Positions 25,801 to 37,800 of a stretch of DNA of 64,000 nt are shown piece after piece (positions within the stretch are counted from its first letter, which is position 1; each line of letters starts with the position of its first letter). The translations under genes were made by a program, and so were the position numbers. The DNA is taken from contig NC_045143.1 in assembly GCF_008831285.2 (NCBI RefSeq), positions 12,513,214 to 12,577,213 of the forward strand, given 5' to 3'. The stretch is from Nymphaea colorata (lineage: Eukaryota; Streptophyta; Magnoliopsida; Nymphaeales; Nymphaeaceae). Under the pieces are notes generated by a model that saw nothing but the letters and a program-made list of their open reading frames with translations, was not told the origin of the DNA and did not search any database.

Positions 25801-28800
25801 TTGTCTGATGTTGAATTGGATTGCCTTTCTCTTTATTTCATATTCTGATCTAAATGTGGGGTTTAATATTGAATATTTGTTCAATCTTGAACTGATACTC
25901 TCTGTTCCAACATGCCTTTATCTCCAAGAGATTCTCTATATTGTTCTCATTTTTTCTTTCAATTTTACTGTAGCACAACATTAGAATCTGTGTTCTATTC
26001 TATTCTATCTGAGATATCTTTCAGATTTTCACTGCAACAGAAATATAGAATCTGTTTTTTATGCTAGCTGAACCTGAAACAGTTCTATAATGATACTGAA
26101 TCAGCACATATACATTGGCAGGACGTGACTGTCCTAAAACCAATCATGGAGGTCGGATTGGGTTCTAGGAATTGGCTTTCCGGGGAGAATTCCCCAAAAA
26201 GAAAGGATAAAAAGAAAAGGGAAGCGCATGCTTATATTGCAATTCTTGTATTTATCTGAATATTTTATTGCTTCATATCTCGCTGATCAATTAGGTTTTC
26301 TTCACTTCATATCCTTCTGTTTCTTAACCTTCTTTTGGCCAACAGATTCATCTTCTTGTATTGGATGTTCTTCCCAATTCTTGAGTCAACTTGCCTCTAA
26401 AAAGGTTGCCCATGCTAGTTTTCTGAACTTAAAGAGATAAGAGTTTCCTTTCATAAGGAATCAATATCTGTTTGGGCATCTGGATGGATATATTCCATCT
26501 CACTGCAGTTTATTTCATTGTCACAAAAAACGCCGTTATTTTAAAAAAAACGCGTATTATACGTTAAAAACGTCTTTACCGTATAAAACGGGAATAAAAC
26601 GCGTTTTTTTCAAAAAAACGTTTAAAAATAAAAGACGCGTATAAAACGCGTTTTATACCCGTCTTCCACGTTTTTTAAGACATGTTTTTAAAAGAAATGG
26701 CACGCGTGTAATATTTATAAAAGAATTGGTTTTTTGTAACTTGGATGCTCCTTTTAATGGCAAAAACGTCTTTTTAAAGGATGGCATGCGTGTAATATTT
26801 GTAAACGAATTGGTTTTTTTTAACTTGGACGCTCCTTTTAATGGCAAAAATGTCTTTTTAAAGGATGGCACGCATTGTAATATTTGTAAACGAATTGGTT
26901 TTTTTAAACTTGGATGCTCCTTTTAATGGCAAAAACGTCTTTTTAAAAGAGAAAGGGGCTTATTAACTTCCCGCCATCCTCTCCTTTTTCCGTTTTTGAT
27001 TTTCTCATTTCCCGCCTCTTGCTGGAGTTCACTTGGGAGGGGAAGGGGAAGAATTTATTAACTTTAAACTTTATTTTCAATTTAAACTTTATTTTCAATT
27101 TTTAAGTTGGCAAATTGTTTCAGACATGTACCTAAAATTTGTTGCTTATCTAGCTATTTTCCAATGTTTTTTTAATTTCTCATTTATTTTATTTTTATAT
27201 AATTGTTAGGATTTTTTTATTTATTTTTTAAAAATTTACCGTCTTTTTCCCGTTTTATTCCCGAGATTTTTTTCCTCGCCGTAATATACCCGTTTTTTTC
27301 CTCGCCGTATTATACCCGTTAGCGTCTTATGTGACAATGGTTTATTTCATAGAAAAGAAAGGGTGATAACCTAGTGACATCAATCCAACATATTTGAAAC
27401 CTAGACCATGCAAGCTGGATGGAATTGGATTCGGCATTGGTTGAACATATCACTTCCACACTTTCTCCGAATGTGCTGACATCGATATTTGATGATTTTA
27501 TGGTTGGACTGTTGTGGGACAAACTTGCACAAACATATTATCAAACCTCAGAGGCAAGGGTTTTATTTTTGAAGGATGAATTTAAGCATGGGAAAGGGCT
27601 AAACTAAAGGTTGGTTATGAAATACTTGAATAGAATAAAGGCTATAGTAGATCAGCTTGCTATTTTTAGGAATGAAGTCTTAGACAAGGATAAAGTTCAA
27701 AAAGACTTTGAATGAACTGGGACTAGAATGTTGTATGCTCAATACAATTGTTTTATGTTTGCTGAAATTCTCTGTGTAAGAAAACAATCTTGGCCTGTGA
27801 AACCATCAAGTATATTTGGATCAGCATGTCTTAGCGTTCTATGGCTATGCATCTTGGACTTCCTGAAGCATCTCCTGTGACAAAGTAGAAGTGATGTAGG
27901 CAATGACAGATTGATCTTTCTTCTTCCAGCTGATGTATTTCGGATAATCTGTTCTATCAAGGTCTCTTGTTTCTCATTCTTTTTCTCATGAGGAATAGCC
28001 TTTTGTGGGACTGGAGTCCTTCCATCCAGTGGCCAAGAAGATTCTAACTCCTTATGAAGTGAATGATTTGTTAAGAAATTCCAGTTGTTTTACTCTCGGG
28101 CACAAAATAACTGAGGAAGTTTGTGGAAATATCCAAGTGGAATTGGAATCCATTTGGGGAATTCTACAAGAAACAATACAAGGGAAAGGCAAACTTGAAG
28201 AACTTGTTCGATATGTGGTTGTACATTATAGATGGAACTTATGCCAGATAGATGTGTGGAATGCATTTTTTTATAGTGACACGTTTGATACTGTATACCT
28301 ACAACGATCACCAGGGTTTGAGATGCAGGAGTGTGAGAAGTTATTTAAGGTGAACAGGTTATGCATGGAAAAAAACATACCTCATGCATGGTGGTGCTTT
28401 TTGAGTATAAATGCAATTTGTAGATCAATTTTGAACCCTGTAGCAATTAAAAAATCAAATATTTTGATGCAATGCACTGGGAAACAACACTAGTTATACT
28501 TTTAATTCCAGATTTTATAAGTAATGAGTCCGTGTCGAACCCCGATGACAATTGTTTGAATATCAAGTATGTAGAAATACGAACAAGACGAAGAAGAAGA
28601 GAAACAATGATCACGATGTAACGTGGAAAACCCTCAACACGAGGGAGAAAAAACCACGAATGAGGAGGAGTTGGTGCCCACTAGCAGCCAGACTCTCTCT
28701 CTCTAAAGATTATCATTAACTCATAAGGATTAGGGTTACATGACTTAAGTAGAGCCCAAAACGGGCTACAAGGCGGGTCGGGTATGGATCCGGACCCGAA

Positions 28801-31800
28801 ACCCACAATCTATCAACACTCCCCCTCAAGTTGGGCGTACATATCAAACATGCCCAACTTGGATACATTCCTCTCAAATGAAGCTGAAGGAAGAGCTTTC
28901 GTCAGAACATCAGCAGTTTGGTCTTCAGACTTCATGTAAGGTAAGATCAACTCTTTCGCATCAATCCTTTCCCGAATGAAGTGACGATCAATTTCAACAT
29001 GTTTTGTTCTGTCGTGAAGTACAGGATTGTTGGCTAAGTTGATTGCAGACTTGTTATCACAATACATCTTCATAGGTCCTTCAATCTCTATTCCAATGTC
29101 AGTCAACAATATCTTCAACCATAATAACTCTGACACTCCCATAGCAACTGCCCTATATTCTGCCTCTGCACTGGATCTAGAGCAAACATCCTGTCTCTTG
29201 CTCCTCCATACAACAAGGTTTCCTCCCAAGTAGACACAGTACCCTGTAGTGGATCGTCTGGTATCACCACAACCTGCCCAATCCGCATCAGAATAGCCCT
29301 CGATTTCCACAGTCTCTTGTTTCACATACAGGAGTCCCTTACCAGGATTTTTCTTCAGGTAGCATAGCACTTTGTCCACAGCCTTCAGATGTGCATCGGT
29401 TGGCGCATGCATGAATTGGCTCAAAACATTCACCACAAAGGTGATATCAGGTCTCGTGAGGGTAAGATAAATTAGCTTCCCAACCAAACGTTGATATCTT
29501 CCCTTGTCTTCTTCACAGAGAGGCTCTCCATCTCTGAGACTCAACTTGTGCCCAGTGTCAAAAGGGGTAGGAGTAGGTCTACATCCCAATTTACCAGTTT
29601 CTTCCAGCAGGTCTAATGTATATTTCCTTTGGTTTAGTACAAGACCAGTACTAGACCTAGCAACCTCCATACCAAGAAAATACCTTAGTTTTCCAAGATC
29701 TTTGAGGTCGAATTCTGTAGCCAGTAACCCTTTTAGCTTGATAATCTCTTCCTCATCATCTCCAGTAACAATCATGTCATCTACGTAGACGAGCAGGAGA
29801 GTAACCTTGCTCTCCTTCTTCTTCACAAACAGAGTGTGATCTCCATTTCCTTGTTTGTATCCATGACGTATCATCACTCTTCTCAGTCGTTCAAACCACG
29901 CTCTGGGCGATTGCTTAAGGCCATACAATGCCTTTTTCAGCTTACAACACATTTCTGGTTCTTCATATCCTGGAGGCATATGCATATATACTTCTTCTTC
30001 GAGGTCACCATTGAGGAATGCATTCTTAACATCCAGTTGATACATCTTCCACTCCTTCATCACAGCTAGGGATATAACCACCCTCACAGTCTTCATTTTC
30101 GCAACAGGAGCAAAGGTTTCCAAGTAATCAATTCCATATTTCTGGCTAAATCCCTTGGCCACAAGTCGAGCTTTATATCTTTCAACACTCCCATCTGGTT
30201 TGTACTTGATGGTATACACCCATTTGGATCCAACTAGGTGAGCGGCTTCAGGAATCTTCACCACTTCCCATGTCAAGTTTCTTCTTAGGGCATCTATTTC
30301 TTCTTTCATTGCATCGGCCCACTTGGAGTCACTTTGAGCTTCAGCGACAGTCCTGGGAATCACAGCCAAAGAAAGAGTAGAAACAAAACACTTGTAATCT
30401 TTCCCAAGTCTGGAATAAGAAACAAAATTACCAATAGGGTGTTGAGTACATGACCTGACACCCTTTCTCAGGGCAATGGGAAGATCGTCATTCTTCTTTT
30501 CAACCTCATCATGGGTCTCCACGGTCTCCTCGGTAGGACTTGGTTCATCCAGGGAAGGAGTGGCATTGGGATTGGAAGTAGATCTAGCATCACAAGTCAT
30601 CACCTCTGTCCGAGTACCTCGTCTAGAGTAGAACTGTCCAAACAACTGAGGGCCTTCCTTCTCAATGCTATTGTCACCCCTTTCCTCATTCTCAGGCACA
30701 TCAACAGTATTAAGTGATTCTGTTTTCTTGTAGTCCAAAAAATCTATAAACTGAAGTTCCTGTCTCTGAGAATACTCTTCCCTGCCCACAGACTGCTCCC
30801 CCTGAAGAGGATTCACACCAAAGTAAGAGGCATGTTCCAAGAAGGTAACATCCCTCGTAACATAAGCTCGACCAGTAATAGGATCAATACATTTGTATCC
30901 TTTTTGCGTAGGGGAGTATCCAACAAAGACACCTTTGATAGACCTAGGATCAAGTTTCTTGACATTTGGACTGTGATCATGGATAAAACATACACAACCA
31001 AAAACACGAGGAGGAAGAGGAAATGGTGGACGACTGCCAGGAAGCAACGAGTGGGGAGTCCTACCATTCAAAACACGACTGGGCATGCGGTTAATAAGAT
31101 AGGCACTAGTAAGAACTGCATCACCCCAATAGTGTTTAGGAAGATTTCTCTGAAACAAAAGAGCCCTGGTGACATTAAGAAGTTGACGATTTTTCCTTTC
31201 AGCTACCCCATTTTGAGGGGGGGTGTAACTACAGGATGTCTCGTGAACAATCCCCCGTTGTCTAAGAAACTCCTCAACAGGCCGACACATGTACTCACGG
31301 GCATTATCGGACCTGAAAGTTTTAACATTCGCACCATACTGGGTATGCACAAGAAGAATAAATGTCTCGATGATTCGAGGAACCTCGCTGCGGTCTTTTA
31401 ACAAGTATATAAATGTAGCACGAGAGAAATCATCAATGAAAGTGATAAAATACTGGAAACCTTGACGGGTATGAATGCCCGAAGGTCCCCATACATCAGA
31501 GTGAATCAGAGAAAAAGCTTCATTAGCACAACTAGAAGAAAGAGGGTACGAAGCCCTCACATGTTTGGCAAACTGACAAACATCACAAGAAATGGAAGAC
31601 ACATCAAAGGAGGAACACAAGTCTGGAAACAAATGTTTCAAAATCCCAAAAGGTAAATGCCCAAAACGTTCATGCCAGTACATAAAAGACTGAAGACAAT
31701 CTTCTCTTCTCTTATCTGTCTTGCGGATCGCTGTCAACAGAGCAGTAGCCACACGTATGGGAAGACGATATAATCCATCAGAAGCTAAACCAATCCCAAT

Positions 31801-34800
31801 CCTCTTCCCTGTCACCAAGTCCTGCAAAACACAACGATCGGCAGAGAATATAAGTTCACAATTCAATTCTTTAGTAAGTCTACTGACTGATAAGAGATTT
31901 AAAGGAAACTGGGGAACATGTAAAGCGCCCTGCACATGAAATTTGTCCAACAAGGACAGAGTGCCTTCGCCTGCCACACAGGTAGAGGAACCATCTGCAA
32001 GAGAAACACGTTCCCTTCCCGAGGACAACTTATACTCATGAAACAATTTTGGGTTACCTGTCATGTGATGAGTAGCACCACTATCGACAATCCATTCCCC
32101 CACAGAAGAGTTACCTTGATTGCCAATAGCTGCAAGAGCATGATTAGCTGTAGTTCCCTCTGAGGTCTCAGTCTTGTTGACATCGAGCCTGCCCAAATAA
32201 GCCCTTAGTTCACGAAGCTGGTCAGCAGAAATGGAGACTTTTTCTCCACTAGAGGCTTGCACCTCAGACACGGGCGTTCTCCCAGTCAAAGATCTCCCTC
32301 TGTTCCCCTTCTTTTCTGGATGAAGATCCCAGCAATAATCCACAGTGTGACCTGTCTTCTTGCAGTGAGTGCACCGGCGAAGAGACCTAGATGGGCCGCC
32401 AGGACCACGACTCACGAGAGCAGATCTCTCGTTATAGGGCACAAGTTCCCTCTTCCCTTCTTTTGTAACAAGCCTTCGCTGTTCTTCCGCTTCAACACAG
32501 GAGTACACATCTTCAATACTGGACACCTCCCCTGAATTCAAAATCTGACTTCGAACACCTTCAAACTCATCATTTAAACCTGCTAAAAATAGGAACACCC
32601 TGTTTTCCCATTCATGAGCAACATAGAGCGCCTGATCATGGGGACAATGCCAAGGAATATCAGAATGATAGTCAAGCTCTTCCCACTTGGCTTTCAAAGC
32701 CCCATAGTACTCTGCAACAGACGAGGTCCCTTGTCGAATGCCATAGACTGTCTTCATTACTTGGTAAGTACGAATTGCGGTCTTCTTTTGGCCATACATT
32801 TGCTCGAGGACCACCCACATGTCTCTAGCAGTCTTCTTCCGAAGGATAAGGGGCTGAATATCGGCGGAAACGGAATTGACAATCCAAGTTTTCACTTGAT
32901 TATCCTCAAGAAACCAAGTATGCCACACATCACTTGTTCTTGCTGGTTCGGGGTTGCTCCCATCAATATAGGCCATGCGACCACGGCCAGCAATCCCCAT
33001 GGTCATAGCAGGCGACCACGAGAAATAATTATCCTTGGTGAGGCGAAGAGTGATGACCTGCATGGGAACATTCTCCGTTCTAAAAGCCCCTATTTCAGTG
33101 GGATTGGTGTTGACGGTTGACGAGGAAGAGGCTGCCATAATCACAGACCAGTAGGCAGCAAGGGCAGCAAGAAGCAATCACACGATACAACACCAAAAAA
33201 CGGACAGAGAGCAGGAAACAGAACCAGGCAAAGCGGCGCGGCGCTGGGCGGGAACAGACCAGGCAGTCGGCGCGGCGCTGGGCGGAAACAGACCAGGCAG
33301 AGCGGCACGGCGCCGGAAAAGGACACGGCGTTGGGCGGAAAAAGACCGCCGCTGGACAGGTCGTCGTTTGGGCAGGCCGACGCTGGGCGGAAGCAGCAGA
33401 ACGGGAACGCCGCTGGGCAGGCCGACGCTGGGCGGAAGCGGCTGCGCTAACCAGGGCGTCGCTGGGCCGGTTGTCGCTAGGCGGAGACGGCGGAATCCTG
33501 ATCGGCGTTGATCAGGGCGGCGCTGGGCGGAGACGGCGGCGGGGTGACAGACGACGCTCGGGCACGAGCGTCGGGCACGGGCGAGACGATGAACAGTGTC
33601 GGGCGATTCTCCTCTAACACGGGCAAAAGACAACCAAAAACGCCGGAACTTCACGGCTCTGATACCATGTAGAAATACGAACAAGACGAAGAAGAAGAGA
33701 AACAATGATCACGATGTAACGTGGAAAACCCTCAACACGAGGGAGAAAAAACCACGAATGAGGAGGAGTTGGTGCCCACTAGCAGCCAGACTCTCTCTCT
33801 CTAAAGATTATCATTAACTCATAAGGATTAGGGTTACATGACTTAAGTAGAGCCCAAAACGGGCTACAAGGCGGGTCGGGTATGGATCCGGACCCGAAAC
33901 CCACAATCTATCAACAAAGTATATAATCAATATATGGAAAATTCTAGTTGAATCAGGATTGATCAAAAGCTGTAATACTCAAGAAATACTTCTATTGCAT
34001 GAAATTAAAGTTCTACAAAGTGTTCAACAGTTTTTCATGTTGTTGCATGGATTCTTTTGAACAAATACAAGAGTGGGTACACTAAATAGAACAAACGGAA
34101 GGCAATAAAATCCTGTTACGAGGGTTCACTCTTTATGGAAGGGAGGGAAAGAAGATAAATCCTAATTCTATGTGCGGGGTTTAATGCTAGAGCTCCTTGA
34201 TCTTCACGGTGCCTCACTCTCCAACACCGACGGCCCTTGATCTCATTGTTGTCGCTTTACCTCCTTCTTGAGTGGGTTACGAGATGCATGATAAGGTAGT
34301 TATTTGCACAATGTGTTAAAGAGCAGAAATGACAGCCATATAAAGCTGCCTAAACACAAAATCAAGGCACTAATATAATGTGCTCGTGTTTTTAGATACA
34401 GACTGGTTGCTAAGACAAATATCAATCAATCAGTAGTGTCTTTCATCCAAACATCGTTTAAAACTTGGTTAGTTCCATGATTCCATCTAACCCAAGTCTG
34501 GACCAATTTACTTGTGTTCTTACCGTTGATTCTCTCCTGTTATGAACGCAAAAGTGTATAACCCAATGTTGTAAAACAGTAAAAGCTGTATCATATCGCG
34601 TATCGGTCGGCCCGACCTATACACGTATCATAACGTATTTTAAGTGTATCATAAATTTACTTTTAATTCATTAAAAAATAAGCAATTCCAAAAAATAGAG
34701 AAAAAGTAGAAAAAATAATGAAAAATGTGTTTCATATTAACAAACTCATCATGGTACCACACACATAAAAAAAACTTTCATAATTTATTGTCCACATGCA

Positions 34801-37800
34801 TAATAATGATAACCATATGATAAGCATGATAAAGCTTAAAGTCTCGAAGACTTTTACAGTAAAAGTTTGACTGTTTTACATCATATCATCAAAGATTTAA
34901 AATATAGAATCTATCTATTCATCTTCTTCATCTTCATTATAATCTTCATCCTCATTTGCTTCATTTTCTTCATCCCCTTCAAGTAGAATGTCCTCACCAG
35001 CATATGCAGGCTCTCTTCTTCTTCACCAAACTCTCCTACTCCTTCAATGTTCAGTCACTCAATATGATCATCATCAAGTAGCATGGCTGGTCCTTCTTTA
35101 TGTTAAACAATAAGATTTTCGGATCTTCCATCTGGATCCAAAATCCAACACGTTGAACATTGTCTCATGTCATTCTGTCTTTGTATTCTACGTTCTTGTA
35201 ATGCGGTATTCTATGTCCTTGTGATATGTGAGAAGTCTCCTAGGATTCTATGATTGAAGAGTCTCTTAGGATTCAGCAATTGTAAGTGATTGAGTATAAT
35301 AAAATATAAATATGGGCCATGTAGACCATCTTGGTAACGACCTCCCTGTCTCATCCTCTCTTTCTATTTTCCCGCATGAATACAGATTTTTAATTACACA
35401 TATTGGTGCTAGATTTCTAACGGAATGCTCAAACGGATCTTATATGGTTAGAATTCTTTTCCTATCTTGTCTCTATCTTGACTATTTACTTTTCTCTTGC
35501 GTCATTCTTGTCATTTTATACAAACTTTCTTCTTGCTTACCAAGGGGCACATCTTGTTATATCTTGTCCTCTTTTTCTCCTCTCATCTTCTACCTGTTTA
35601 CCCTTTCTTTCTGCTCTCATGGAAAACCTTTCACATTCTGGTATGTCCTCAAATTTTCTTCCTCATCTTATTATTGAAAAACTTAACCATGAAAATTATC
35701 TAACCTGGAAAAGGCAGATCATGCATTTTAGAAGGAGTCAAGGCCTGTTTGGACATCTCGATGGTTCAACAAAGGCTCCACCAAAGTCTATTCTGCAGGA
35801 AATAAAAAATGAGGCAGGAGAGGTCATTGCTGTTCAAGAAAACAGCAACCCTGAACATGTTGTCTGGATGAGACGTGACCAAAGTCTGGTTGCATATATT
35901 CTATCTACTTTATCTCAACAAGTGCTGTTTGAGTTTCTAATGAATGTACTACGGAAGAATTATCAGAAACTCTTGCTGATACCTTTTCCCAAATATCAAA
36001 AGCATAGATAATGTACTTGTTGAGGAAACGTGCTGCTTTGGTATTTACAGTTTTATGTATGTTGGGATTTAATATTAGGTAGCTTTCTGAATTTTAAAAT
36101 TTTGTTGTACTCTTTATGTAAAGGGTTAAACATAACCCTAATCATTATTTAGTCTAATGAAAGAGGAGCAGCCGTAAGTTGACTGCGACCTATTCTCTCC
36201 TCCTTCCTCACGTTCTTCTCTTCTCCCTCTTCTCTACTTCTCTACGCAACATGGTATCAGAGCATCAGACCTAGGACCGTGCCATCTAGGGTTTCACGCA
36301 GCTTCCCTTCTTCTCTTTTTTCTCATCCCCTCATTCATGACAAGGTTGGACGTCTAAAGTTACTGCTGCCTGCAAAAAGATACGGTGGGACTGTTTGATG
36401 GAAAGGGGTTAATCACGTTTAACATGTAAAAACGTGATTAACACCCTCATGTCATTCTGTCTTTGTATTCTACGTTCTTGTAATGTGGTTTGACGGTTTT
36501 TCAAACAAAATTTAAGGAATACGGATTTCGAAACAGTCCTCTCGACCATTCCTTTTTTATTTTCAAGAAAGAAAATGTTACTGCCCTCCGCCTTATATGT
36601 GCTGATGACATTATCATTACAGAGAGCTCAGAGAAACATTTTGATGAGATACAGGGTCTGTTAATGAGAAACTTTAAGATGAAAGATCTTGGAAGCCTGG
36701 GATATTTCTTTGGGGTTGAAATTGATAGGCAAGGAGATCACGACAGAAATATACTCTTGACCTATTGGATAGAACATGCATGATAGATTATAAGCTTGCT
36801 GAAACACCTAGTATTCTGAACCAAAAGATGAGTATAAATGATGGGGAAACATATGAAAACCCCACCAAATATCGCAGTATTGTTGGTGCATTTCAATATT
36901 TAACATTTACTGTACCTGATATTACCTATGTAGTAAATTAAGTGTCTCAATTTATGCATGCACCTAGAGACACACATATGAATGCAGTTAAAAGGATACT
37001 AAGGTATCTCAAGGGAATTATTGGAGATGGATTAGTGTATTGTAGAAGTGAGAATGAAGCTGTTGGTCATGAATTAATCACGTATACGGATGTTGATTGG
37101 GTTGGAGACCCAAACGAAAGAAGATCTATCTCTAGTTTTTGCATCTTTATAGGCAAAAATTTGGTATTTTGTAGTAGTAGGAAACAAAGAGCAACTGCAA
37201 GATCAAGTACATAGGCTGAATATAGATGTATGGCTATAGGGACGGCAGAAGTGACTTGGATTTGACACTTGCTAAAAGATATAGGAGAAAAAATTAAAAG
37301 CTCAATACTAATGTGTGACAACCAAAGCACCATCAACATTGCTTTCAACCCTATACAACATGGCCGAACAAAACACATTGAGATCGACCAACATTTTATT
37401 AGGCAGAAGGTGGAGAATAAAGAGATAGAACCAGTCTTTGTTGGAACTAATGAACAAGCTGCTGACATATTTACTAAAGGATTGGCAAAGTATCGGTTCT
37501 GGTTTTTGAAGTGCAAGCTATTCGTGGTTCAAAACCATGCACAGCTTGAGGGAGGGTGTTAAACAATAAGATTTTTGGATCTTCCATCTAGATCCAAAAT
37601 CCAACACGTTGAACAATGTCTCACGTCATTCTATGCAATGTTATCCGTATCGTACGATACGTATCGTTTAGGTCGAAGAAACCTATATGTTATGCTTGCG
37701 ATACGCGATACGCTCGCGTATCGCAAGGGTATCGCCCGTATCGTACGATATGGGCGATACATCCCCGTATCGTATGGGAAAAAATTAAAAAGGGGCCCGA

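Larger units (their letters stand above)
28570..33916 (-). mobile_element. Copia-B: intact, very recent, potentially autonomous Copia
   Basis: The 249-bp LTRs at 28570-28818 and 33668-33916 look identical base for base. The target duplication AAGTA lies at 28565-28569 and 33917-33921. The primer site TGGTATCAGAGCC (minus) is inside the 5' LTR and TTGAGGGGGAG precedes the 3' LTR. A single 1441-codon gag-pol frame has every catalytic motif. It is closely related to Copia-A in intron 6. Identical LTRs indicate insertion too recent for detectable divergence. Confidence 0.98.
35101..37635 (+). mobile_element. Copia H: degenerate plus-strand Copia with internal rearrangement
   Basis: The 5' LTR (about 35101-35400, TGTTAAACAATAAG...TTACACA) and a 3' LTR start at 37557 share their first ~77 bp. 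The 3' LTR is then interrupted by a hAT-like end at 37636. Between them are a gag N-terminus, a foreign LTR with primer site (36060-36263), a repeated 41-bp piece of its own LTR (about 36445-36485) and the RT/RNase H end. Protease and integrase are missing. Confidence 0.85.

Noticed and set aside
26516-26950. CRISPR-like repeat array
   Set aside because: Three ~90-bp direct repeats without spacers, inside an hAT-type element in a plant nuclear intron.
32614-33120. 168-codon plus-strand ORF, repeated at 12139-12645
   Set aside because: Antisense shadow of gag of Copia-B and Copia-A.
33178-33705. 175-codon Arg/Pro/Ala-rich ORF in the Copia-B leader
   Set aside because: It spans the GC-rich repeat leader, the primer site and part of the LTR, and has no motif; the frame is open through composition.
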